Origin: Sipunculus nudus
Lineage: Eukaryota > Annelida > Sipuncula > Golfingiida > Sipunculidae
Direction: 5' to 3'
DNA length: 64,000 nt
Assembly: GCA_026874595.1 (NCBI GenBank)
Contig: CM049317.1
Span: 22,948,901-23,012,900 of the forward strand
A program made the translations under genes and the position numbers. Shown here piece by piece: positions 38,734 through 48,262 of the stretch (position 1 is the first letter of the stretch; each line of letters starts with the position of its first letter). The notes under the pieces are model-generated. The model was not told the DNA's origin. It searched no databases and was given only the letters and a program-made list of their open reading frames with translations.

Positions 38734-40560
38734 ACCAGACAAGAATGATAATGCGCAGGCCTCCGTTAATTAAAATGTGACTCTTTAAAAAATTGAACAT
38801 GCAATTTTACATAAATAAACAAGATAAATTTGTATGTTTATTATGCGTAAAGATTGCAGATCATGTGTAAAGATTATTTGAACCAATAGAAAATTGATTC
38901 CAGATATAATCGATGCCTGCCGCATGTTGAAACTTTTCTTAAGAGAAGCCGATAGCCGAACCAATATTAACCGATGATCGATCGTCTTTTCTGGGCCGAT
39001 TATTCTTTCACGTATTTTATTTCACCAGATAGCCAAACATGTACCTTAGCAGGGGGTAGGTTATTGGGCATCTGAATAATGCCCAGGCATATTCGAAGCG
39101 GGTTACACGTCACGCTTCCAGTTGTTATAATTGTTCGAATAAGTTTTTCATGTATTTTAAAGTTTCATCATTCAAGATTATTCAAGTACAGGAACATCGT
39201 TAAGCTAATAACATTACATCAGAAAATCCTTTTTTGCCCATTCTACGCGTCGATCATGTGTGACTATGGTGAATTTAGTGTATTTATTGCACTGTTGTCA
39301 CTTGTTAGATGTCAAATGTTAATATAACCACACTATTTCTGGTTAGCTTCCTGCCAATTACAAAAAAAAAGTCAGTCCATATACTGGCTCTCTGTCAGCC
39401 ATAAAACGAGCGGTGCTTGGCCGAGATATTCCATTTGTGGAACCTGGGACACATCTTAGAACTATCAAGCCTTTAGCGGATACGATATCCGAGAACTTGA
39501 TTCAACGAAAAAGACCCCAGAGCGCCTAGATGAATCAAGGTGTATGAAAAGCGTAGCTGACAGGGTCTTGATGCGTGGTATACGGCTTTAATATGGGAGA
39601 CACTTTGGTCCATTTGTCCCACTGTATTATACATGTATTAACACTAGAGAGGCAGACTAGATGCGGACCAGAGCCATTACGGATCGACCTGTCGCATTTT
39701 TTTTAATATTTTCAAAATAAAATTAGGAATTGGAATCCACAAATTAGATTTAGAAATCTATGTCACAAATTACACGGGCCAAGGTGCATACTCCTACAAA
39801 ATTGAAATAAAATTTGTTACTTAATCATTATTCCAACAAAGTGCATTCAAACATTTTTGGTCGTTAGTGAGGTAATAAACACATATGATTATGTAGTAAG
39901 TTTAGAACATGACTGACCGCACTAACATTCACGGGCGGGAGTTTACAAATATCATGGTACACGTCACTCAGGGATGATTCCGCCTTCCTGTGTTACTTCA
40001 TTAATTTTTAATATCACTCCGCAGTTTTCGTCCAGCTATGTAACCAGCTAGTGCTGTAAAACCATGATAACCGGAGTCAGTTTAATTAAAGACCTTGATT
40101 AACCACTGATAGCATTTATTTAATATTCGGGAGAATAACGGTGACTAATTAAGACATCTAGTCGTTAATCAAGTTCCATAATAATGTAATTATTACTAAT
40201 TATAATTAACATAAAGACAGGAAATTAAACATTACCTCATTAGGAATTACCTCCTAGAAATATACGTTAATACTTGGAGGTATAATCAGACGAAATGAAA
40301 CTAGGCAGGACAACGTAAAAAAAGATTACGGAAGTTTTCCAAGCTATTTATAACATTGGGCGTTGACTGCATTTCTTATACAGTGGTTTTACGCTGTGTT
40401 CGTGCTGTATCTCATACCACGTAACCGCTGCGTGCTATGGCATGGTTTGCGGGGTTTCATGCTAGGATGCTCTAAAACGGAAATCTGCTCTCACTAGTCT
40501 GAACATTCTTTGACCTGTGTCAATCGCCTGGTGGCGAAACCCAGCAAACATTATTGAAGT
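38734..40560. other. gene-less stretch
   Basis: No exon or repeat recognised beyond AT-rich unique-looking sequence. Short open frames on the + strand near 39079-39327 have no family resemblance. Confidence 0.5.
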
Positions 40561-40574
40561 CAAGGCCACACGAT

Positions 40575-40710
40575 CCGAGTCCGAGTGCTAGTCCGAGTCC
40601 AGGCCACTCGAGTACAAGTTCAAGTCCGAGTCCTTGAGGCTAGAGTCAAATCCACCTTCCTCAAGCCCGGGTCCTTTGGAACCCGAGTCCAAGTCCATCC
40701 GAGTCCAATA
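40575..40710. repeat. degenerate (GAGTCC)n hexamer tract
   Basis: CGAGTCC and close variants recur about a dozen times, often 6 or 12 bp apart. The same word pattern occurs at 47460-47575 and 47828-47915. It gives a D/S/L-rich frame on the - strand that I do not take as coding. Confidence 0.75.
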
Positions 40711-41639
40711 CAAATATCCTACAAGAAGTTTCAAAATTAAATTCATATTTCTTTGGCTCAAGGTCATAAGCATCCTTTTATGTTTCCTGTTAGATATTTT
40801 GTACACATCCAAGAGCACAAAACATAAAAACACGGATTGATAACCAAACCTTTGTTGAACAGCTTGCACAAATACACAACATTTGTTTTTCTTGCTTTCT
40901 ACCGGGAACCGCTTAAACGTTGAAATTATATTAAGAGCATTCACAGCTTTTTTTTCCCGAACATAAAGGACTCCTCTTTATTTTGAGATAATTGCTTATT
41001 AGATGCTTTGAAAAACACCACATGGTTGTACTGGCATGGTTATTTCATTCTGGGAAGTGTCAGATTTACTTTTGGGAGTTTTCAGTTAACTTCCTGTCAA
41101 CAGCTTTGACTCATGCCACAGACACGTCATTTAAATTTAGCAGCACAAAGAATTAAATATAGTTCAGAAATGTTAACTAGGAACAGCTATAAAATGACCA
41201 ACTTCCTATGAAGATCATGTCACCCTTATTTAAGATGAAATTTTCATACCAGCGTGTTTTTATTAAATGGCTTGTGCAGTGACATTGATAATGTTTTCGT
41301 TTCATACAGTGTTGCAAGTTTAGTTAAGATAAAATATTTAAGCTGGTGTTCATTAAGTCATAAATAATAATAGCCCAAAAACCTAAAATTACACTTTAAT
41401 ATGCTGTAGCAAGATGTCATGAGAGGCAGGATTGTAAACATTAGTCGGCTGCTATCATTTCGAGATAATAATTTTTATAACTCGGCAATAAATACAAATT
41501 CAAACCGACAAAACCTCGTGTACTTTGAATCGCAAATATTTATTTGTTTATATGGGAGCCGTTTTTCTGTCTCCCCTGCTTTGCGAGTAAACACTGGCTC
41601 CCCCTTCCCGCCTATAGCTAATTGATATACCCGGCATAC

Positions 41640-42335
41640 AGTAAAGCATTACTAGGGCACTATCAATATACCGATATATCGATACATATCGATACGCTGC
41701 GTCGATACGGGTACCGATATGCGTTGCAAGCTGCATCGTCTTATCGAGGAAACACTGACTGCTAACAAATATTGATGCAACCCTGACTTAATTTATCGTT
41801 TAAAGATTTTTATATGCTTATGCTGTTTTATATTTATTAAGTTCGCCTTTAAGACTTAAATAAGATCTGCCATCTTTTCATTTGAGAAAAACCTTATCCA
41901 CAGAGCTTTTAATAATAAAATGGTTCACAAGGAAAAAGAAGGCTTTTTGTCAAAACGTATCGAGTTTCACTTTAAAGCAGCGTTTCCATGTGCGCGTATA
42001 TGCGTATGTGCGTATATGCGTGAAAAAAATAGGTGTGTTTCCATGTGCGCGTATATGCGTATATATTTGTACAGTGGATCAAGCAGGTCTTCCACAAAAA
42101 TATGGTGAAATGATCATTTTACCCTGAATCCCTGAGTTCACGCAGACCTTATGCGTGAAAATCGCTCCTGTGGCGATTTTAACGCATATACGCACATACG
42201 CATATACACTGACGGACACATGGAAACACCCCAGTTACACAATCATAAGAGCGATTTTTCACGCATATACGCATATTCGCGCACATGGAAACGCTGCTTT
42301 AGTGTTTCGCAATACGTATTGTACCTGTGCAGGCT
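41640..42335 (+). repeat. dispersed repeat E, copy 2, split by a nested MITE
   Basis: The left part (41640 to about 41973) matches 30285 onward: ATCAATATACCGATATATCG, GTCGATACGG, TTTAAGACTTAAATAAGATC. The right part (42300-42335) resumes with CGCAATACGTATTGTACCTG, as at 30677-30700. The material between is the separate MITE listed next. Confidence 0.75.
41975..42299. mobile_element. nested MITE with about 50-bp doubled inverted arms, TA flanks
   Basis: The left end AAGCAGCGTTTCCATGTGCG is the inverse of the right end CGCACATGGAAACGCTGCTT, and pairing continues through GTATATGCGTAT blocks for about 50 bp. A second, inner pair of arms (GTTTCCATGTGCGCGTATAT near 42038, inverse near 42181-42230) repeats the same motif. 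The element is 325 bp with TA on both sides (41973-41974 and 42300-42301), as expected for a Tc1/mariner-type target site. It interrupts dispersed repeat E, which proves it is a later insertion. Confidence 0.85.
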
Positions 42336-42426
42336 GACTGATGCAAAGCCCAAAGCATTTTCGGGATGTACAGTCCCAATTATGATAAACTGCCTACTCA
42401 TTTGTCCCATTACTTGATCAATATTT

Positions 42427-42945
42427 ATTAAAGGGGCCCAATCACCTAAAAAGCATGTTGAATTAACAAGAAAAATAGATCCCTCCCTTTCAAATAAAGC
42501 TGTACCTGTCAAAATATATTCTTCAAACCGCTTGCTTACTCCTTTAAATAAGTGTTAAAAACAGTGGACCGGGCGCGATCTCATGGGGCAAAATAAACGC
42601 AGCGTATGGGACCGTGTGCGTCGTGGAGCCACAACACGTGCCAATCATGATATGTCCTGACTGACTTGGCCCAAAAAGATAATAAATATTCCCGATTGCT
42701 AAAAGACCTCGTGTTTCGGCTCACAATCGGACCTCCGGTCAGGCGGTCTTCTAATTGTAAACAGACACACGTGGACTGTGTTTTATCAACATGCAGAGCA
42801 AATACAAAGGTGTTAAACAGCCGTATGCGAGTTACTGAGACTGTGTGCTGGGATGGTTTGGCTTGAAAATATTGTATAACGCAAAACTGAACTGATAGTG
42901 TGAAAGACCAGGCATAATATTGCTCCTGATTATGTCCTTTTAAGG
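42427..42945 (+). mobile_element. MITE-like element D, copy 2 (TTAA ends)
   Basis: It starts TTAAAGGGGCCCAATCACC and ends TGATTATGTCCTTTTAA, parallel to 25308-25800 throughout. It lies about 90 bp right of dispersed repeat E copy 2. Confidence 0.75.
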
Positions 42946-43294
42946 AAAAGAAGGTTATGTATACGTGGTTATGATGAATAATCTAATGACCTAAAATCCG
43001 AATGCGTGTATCTAATATCTATAGTTAACAAGAAGGCTCAAACTTATCAACCTATATACAGCTTTCGTTACGCTGTAATCGCTTTATTTCCTGCATCCTT
43101 GTTAATTAAGCTCCATGACTGGCCTCAACACATCTGGCGGTGTTGGTCACTTGGCCAAAGCAACAGGATCGTCTACAATTCGAGAATGTTCAGCTATCTG
43201 CGTCCTCCATTTTTGTATGGTGTACTAACTACACTCCTGTCGGTTCAACATATAAATGCCAAAACCACAGTCAGTAAGTCGCTATTCATATAAT

Positions 43295-43347
<53 letters not shown>
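43295..43347. repeat. (TA)n microsatellite
   Basis: About 53 bp of TA with small interruptions. Confidence 0.95.
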
Positions 43348-43352
<5 letters not shown>

Positions 43353-43372
43353 GTGTAACCCCATATATATAT

Positions 43373-43972
43373 ACAGTGGAACCCCACCTTGGGACCACCC
43401 CACAACTGCAACCACCCCAAAAATTACGACTACTTTTCTTTGTCAATAATTATGAAGAGATTTTGGTCCATTTTTGTCCTCAATTTTCTCTGAGCTACAC
43501 AACACATGCAGGGGTCTGACACAATCGGAAGATTAAGGTTTTTTTGTGCATATGAATAACCCCTGCCGTCAGTGACCGATTTAAGCATGTTTTGCCTAAC
43601 ATTTGACCCAGTAACTGGGCCGCTTGCATGTTCAGTAAATGTGAAAAGCATGTGAATCCTGATTTACGAAATGGAGAGGTCCAATCCAGGAGGATTAATA
43701 ACAAAACCTAATAAAAGGTCCAAAGGTCTTGAAAAGGGAGGGGGTGTCCGGGCCGCAATAATTAGTCTGAAACTATTAAAAAACCCTTGAGCCAAAATTC
43801 CTCATCTCCTGTAATACATCGCTTCGAATCCTTATAAAAATTAAAAATCAAAGTTACCGGGTTTATCAACTGGTACATAATACAGGTAATTTACAATTTC
43901 ACCATTACCACCACTCCGGATTTACGACCACTTTCGTCAGTCCTAAATGTGGTCGTAATTGTGGGGTTCAAC
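43373..43972. mobile_element. CAGT-type TIR element, copy 1 (about 0.6 kb)
   Basis: It starts at TA/CAGTGGAACCCCACCTTGGG and ends GGTCGTAATTGTGGGGTTCAACTA. The ends are inverted copies around GTTGAACCCCAC. CAGTxGAACC ends with TA flanks are typical of pogo-like Tc1/mariner MITEs (established knowledge of that group). A second partial end (CAGTGTAACCCC) lies at 43351. No transposase. Confidence 0.65.
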
Positions 43973-44234
43973 TATATACAGTCCGTCCCTTTAATTGAAT
44001 ATCGTATTTGTCAATCGGTTATATTCATTTAAGCGGGCTATTCAAATAAACCGGGTGTTAATCTTCAAGGTTGTAGCTTTCACTACAATACTAGGAATTG
44101 CAATCGAATGGCTTCCCTGTGTTTCTCGTATTATTCAGATGGTTCTGAATAATCTGCTTTGGAATTTTCCATTTAATTATGTTTCAATTGATTAGTTTAT
44201 ATATTTTATTTATTTATAATTTCTATACCTTCTA

Positions 44235-44765
44235 CGGAAAAAAAAAACTATGTGTATTCACCTATTTTTATTTATTATTGATAAAAAACCATCTCTCTGC
44301 CAGTTGCTGACAGCTTACCGATCACGTGAATATATCAAATATTGCCAAAGGTTAAAACGAGTCCTCTAGGATTTTGGTTTCACATAAAACCTTTATTTGT
44401 TCCAACTCAAGAAAAAGAGAATTACTGTGCATTCACCTGTTCGTGTATGTTATCTATAAAAAAGCGATGCTGCAAAATGGCTGACAGATAAAACATCACG
44501 TGAATGTGTCAAAGGTCACGAAGTTTAGCAAGATTCCTTAAAGATTTTGATTTATATAACACGTATTGTCTTCCATTTTAAATTTTTCTTTCTGCACGTT
44601 TACCTGTTCGTGTGTCGTCCTAAAAAACGACGTTTCTGGAAAAACTACATCCTTCCACCAGAGATTGTTTCTACTCAAAACCATTGTGAGTACGACTCTA
44701 CGCAGTGTGCATGGCAGGCTGCATTCCGCTCACGTGAATATGTCAAAGGTCAATAAGGTGAGAGG
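44235..44765 (+). repeat. three diverged tandem modules with CACGTG and AGGTCA-like sites
   Basis: Each module has TGxATTCACCTGTTCGTGT-like sequence, then a TCACGTGAAT box, then a TCAAAGGTCA-like box. CACGTG occurs at 44323, 44497 and 44731. The AAAGGTCA box is intact in modules 2 and 3 (44511 and 44746) and weakened in module 1. No exon is seen. It could be a decayed satellite or a multi-site regulatory element. Confidence 0.6.
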
Positions 44766-44909
44766 CCACATAAGTCCAGCATAATACAGATTCATACTTC
44801 GAATTAACTGTAAAAAATGAATCAATACGGTTACGGATTTTATAATGAATTATAAACATATTCACCGATTGACAGTACAGGTAATGCTCTCGAATAAAAG
44901 ACCATGTTT

Positions 44910-44968
44910 ATAATAATATATAGTATTTATATAGCGCCAAATTCTCCGATGGTCGGACTCACAGCGCA

Positions 44969-45005
<37 letters not shown>

Positions 45006-46100
45006 TTCATGGTAATCTACTCCCTTTGCCTGACCCAGAAATAAATGGATATTAATTACCAAAAGCTTGACGAAAGAGATACGTTTTTAAATTAGTTTTA
45101 AATGATACAAGAGTTGGAGATTTTCTAAGTGTAATAGGAAGTGAATTCCAAACTTTTGGGGCTATGAAACGGAAGGAACGTTCACCGATTTTCATATTAC
45201 ACTTTGGTACTTTAAGAAGATTTCCGCCAGCCGAGGGCAGCGTACGCAAAGGCCGATAGGTTTTTATTTTTTCAGTCAAATATGATGCAAGTGAGTCACC
45301 AAAATGGCGGTAACCAAAACCAGCAATTTTGTATTGAATACGGTACTTTAAGCCAATGGAGCTGTTTGAGCAGCGGGGTGACGTGGTCGGTCTTACGTTT
45401 CTTAAGAATGAGACGCACCGCATTATTCTGGACCATCTGTAGCCATGAGACTTGCTCTGCAGGTAACCCAGCAAGAACTGAATTACAATATTCCAGGCTA
45501 GATATTACTGTGGCGCAAATGAGCCGACAGCACGCATTGATAGAGAGGAAACGCCGGATTGAAGCTATACGGCGGAGCTCGAGAAAGGCCGCACGACATA
45601 TACTACTAATATAATCATGCATTGAAAGATCACGATCAATCTTAACACCTAGATACTTCACTGAATTTTGAAAAGGAACAGTGCAGCCCCCAATGCTAAT
45701 AGACTCACTGTCAGTCATCTTTAGAAGGGGTTTAGATCCGACAGGCATAATTTTAGTCTTGTCAGTATTCAATTTAAGTTTGTTGCTGGTCATCCATGAT
45801 AGTATATCCTCGATACAAGCTTGAATGCTTAACTGGACAGAGCTGAACTCACCTGGTTGACTACTTTTTGACAGTTCAGTGTCATCAGCATACTTATGAA
45901 AGGACAATCACGTGCAGATATTATGCGAGATAGGGGTTGTGAATATAAAGTGAACAATAAAGGTCCTAACACGGGAACCCCGCACAACAAAGTACATGGG
46001 TCTGATTTTCTGCCGTCGACAATAACAGCTTGGGAACGATTGGCGTATCCCTTGTTTATAATACAACCTACCAAGTGAAAGTTTGTCCGGGGAGCACGTG
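44910..46100 (-). mobile_element. 5'-truncated non-LTR retrotransposon (reverse transcriptase remnant)
   Basis: On the - strand the frames encode QAVIVDGRKSDP and GVPVLGPLLF (the QGS of the usual GVPQGSVLGP is lost). The catalytic YADDTEL, KLNTDKTKIM, GVKIDRDLSMHDYI and LEYCNSVLAGL follow, and after a frameshift near 45300 the tail FIAPKVWNSLP..KTYLFRQAF. This is ORF2 of a CR1/jockey-like LINE from the middle of the reverse transcriptase to the end. It has at least two frameshifts (near 45895 and 45300). The 3' end has a (GT)n run and GGCGCTATATAAATACT, as in the other LINE copy. Confidence 0.88.
44971..45002. repeat. (CA)n microsatellite in the LINE 3' UTR
   Basis: About 31 bp of CA, lying between the LINE stop codon and its 3' tail. 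Confidence 0.95.
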
Positions 46101-46149
46101 TAGAATTAACGCATCAATCACACATTTAATTTAGCATGCAATCAAGGAA

Positions 46150-46310
46150 GGAAACCATTTCAGCCGATGGCGCGAGTCATATCAAAGGCTAATTAGAAGA
46201 AAGAGTGGTCAGTGGTCCATAAGCTAACCCTTCAAACCAGTTGGGCGAGCAATATCAAAGGCTAAATAGCGCACCGGGCGGTCAGTAGTTCGTGAGACAG
46301 TTGTAAGCAC
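46150..46310 (+). repeat. two tandem units of about 73 bp
   Basis: The ATATCAAAGGCTAA..TAG block recurs 73 bp apart (46181 and 46254), each followed by a GTGGTCAGTGGTCC- or GCGGTCAGTAGTTC-type stretch. Diverged, noncoding. Confidence 0.6.
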
Positions 46311-46574
46311 ATGAATATCCGGGATCGCCGTGCATGATGGACGAATTTTACTGCACAATTACCCGATATATACATTTATCAGATATTCATATAAACGGAG
46401 AATTTTATTAAGAAAACATAGAAAAAGGTTTTGGATTTCATTATTTTTATACAATTAAATGGGATATACAATTATACGTTATAGCATGTACAATTAACTA
46501 GGACCGACTATGTATATATATATATATATATACCGCAACTGCATGTCATTGGTGTGTAATTAACCGCACAGCCG

Positions 46575-46735
46575 GGTATCACTCGTTTCTGAGTGATAAC
46601 CGGCTGTGGGGAACAGCCTTCTCATTAAAGCTATATAGCGCTCACCCTGGGGTTGGCTGAGATTTTAACTCGCGACATTCCACCTTTGAGTCATGTGCTC
46701 TACCCTTGAGCCACAGAAGCCGGGACCTCCGCCAC
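46575..46735 (-). mobile_element. tRNA-derived SINE (family 2)
   Basis: On the - strand it reads GTCCCGGCTTCTGTGGCTCAAG, then GGTAGAGCAC (A box), CGCGAGTTAAAATCTC (B box) and GGGTGAGCGCTATATAGC (body). It then carries a hairpin, CCGGTTATCACTC..GAGTGATACCCGG. It shares its head with the copy in the lamin-tail-like gene's intron. Confidence 0.72.
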
Positions 46736-47224
46736 TGTTGAGAAATCTCCTGAATGTACACACTTTAAATATTGGTGGAACTGTTGGATGATTCTACTTG
46801 TCCATACAAGCAAACTCCTTATTTTATAAAGAACATTCAGCTGAAACACAGTAATATTAATCTGTCATACAAATTGTGATAATACTGAGCCACAGACTAA
46901 AAAATTCAGAATATTGAAACATCCACACAATTTATGTCCTTATACAAGGCGAATCATTAGCAATACGTAAATTAGGTAACACAATCCATGATTTAAAAAA
47001 AAAACAATCTTTACAAATCACACATAATTGGTCTGAAACCAAACGGCGTGAACATTGTATTCTGTCAGGTATCCTGATTCAAATAACATGTGTTAGACGC
47101 TACAACTTGAAAATTCTCACAGGAAATTGCCCTATGAGGATACATTGAATGCATGGTTTTCCAGAAGATTAAAAATAAACTTTATTTATTTTATCTGAAT
47201 TGTTCAACTAGTAATAATGACTAA

Positions 47225-47405
47225 TACGAGGCACTCTCCATGGTTCGGATGTTAGCGCTCCGTAGTCGGTGAGGGAAACCAGAGGACCCGACCGACCTTG
47301 GAGGGGCAACCAAAACCCACTCTTATAGCCACGCCGGGAATCGAACCCGGGTCTCTAGCGGACAAAACAGGCGTTTTACTACTCAGATGTCCAGGTCCCT
47401 GAGGT
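47225..47405 (-). mobile_element. tRNA-derived SINE (family 1)
   Basis: On the - strand: GAGTAGTAAAACGCCTG (A-box side), GGGTTCGATTCCCGG (perfect B box), GGCGTGGCTATAAGAGTGGG, then a body with CCTCTGGTTTCCCTCACCG. It is the best-preserved copy of the family seen at 1005-1165. Confidence 0.75.
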
Positions 47406-47459
47406 AGATTCTCCATTGTACTTCGAGTCTATCCCCACGTCATCCTTTTTAGGCCAATG

Positions 47460-47575
47460 TGCCGTACCTCTGAGACACGAGTCCGAGTCGAAGTTCGAGT
47501 CCGAGTTGAGTTTCGAATCGAATTGCACCTCCTCCTAGTCCGAGCCACCAGGAATCCGACTCCAAATCCGTACAC
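47460..47575. repeat. degenerate (GAGTCC)n hexamer tract
   Basis: CGAGTCCGAGT-type words recur at 47479-47540, with related AATCCGACTCC words to 47575. It matches the tract at 40575-40710. Confidence 0.65.
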
Positions 47576-47827
47576 ACAAATCCATGTTAAAATGTATTTA
47601 AAATGAAAATTTAAGTTTATCATGTATGTGTATTTTATTGCTAGTTTACGCATTCTTTTTACTTGAATGCTTGGTCACATTTAGCTCCCGATGCAGAGCT
47701 CGAGCTTGACTTATTATACAAATCTTAATGTTCTGTCAGTTGTTCGCACGTGTATAAATGTCAAAAGCAGGTGTCAGGCTTTTTTTAACTAAACCCGAGA
47801 TGGTCTTTGCCTGATTTCTTGTGCCCT

Positions 47828-47915
47828 TAACTCCCGAGTTCGAGGACAATTTCGAGTGGAGAACCTTCGAGTCCAAGCCCTGGACGGAGTCCATACAAAT
47901 TGGACTCAAATTCCT
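47828..47915. repeat. degenerate (GAGTCC)n hexamer tract, third copy
   Basis: CCGAGTTCGAGG, TTCGAGTCCAAG and GGAGTCCATACAAATTGGAC follow each other. The CCATACAAA block next to the hexamers also occurs in the form CCAATACAAAT in the 40.6 kb tract, so the flanks are shared as well. Confidence 0.55.
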
Positions 47916-48262
47916 CATCACTGCGGGTTACGAGAAAGAATTTTAAAGTGTTGCTTAAAAAAGTTTTTACAAAGAAATTATGACACAGTCATATAAACCA
48001 CATTTACTATTTGTGCAAAGTTCTTATTAACATGAAAGGACTTTTTGCAGATGTCTGCAACGTAACGAGCAGAAATATTTTAGATGAAAAATAAATTGAA
48101 TCGTTTAATGGAACTAACAAACACATCAGCCCGTATGCTCCGCCCCTGTTTAAATTGCCAACGGTAACTTGATTGGTTACTCGCAACTGCTCTGCTCATG
48201 ATTATTCATGGTTTGAATATGCGATTAAGGTCACATAGAGTTCATGATTAGGTCGATTTCAG

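Larger units (their letters stand above)
46736..48262. other. region upstream of the receptor gene; missing 5' exon not found
   Basis: It contains a family 1 SINE and two GAGTCC tracts. I looked for a signal-peptide exon ending in phase 1 that could join the exon at 48263 and did not find one I trust. It may be short, or lie upstream beyond the LINE. Confidence 0.5.

Noticed and set aside
41882-42417. Overlapping open frames on both strands
   Set aside because: They cross the nested MITE and its inverted arms; the coding look comes from the palindromic repeats.
46081-48262. Signal-peptide exon for the receptor
   Set aside because: Short hydrophobic ATG frames near 47,620 end at stops or lack a phase 1 donor, so none was accepted.
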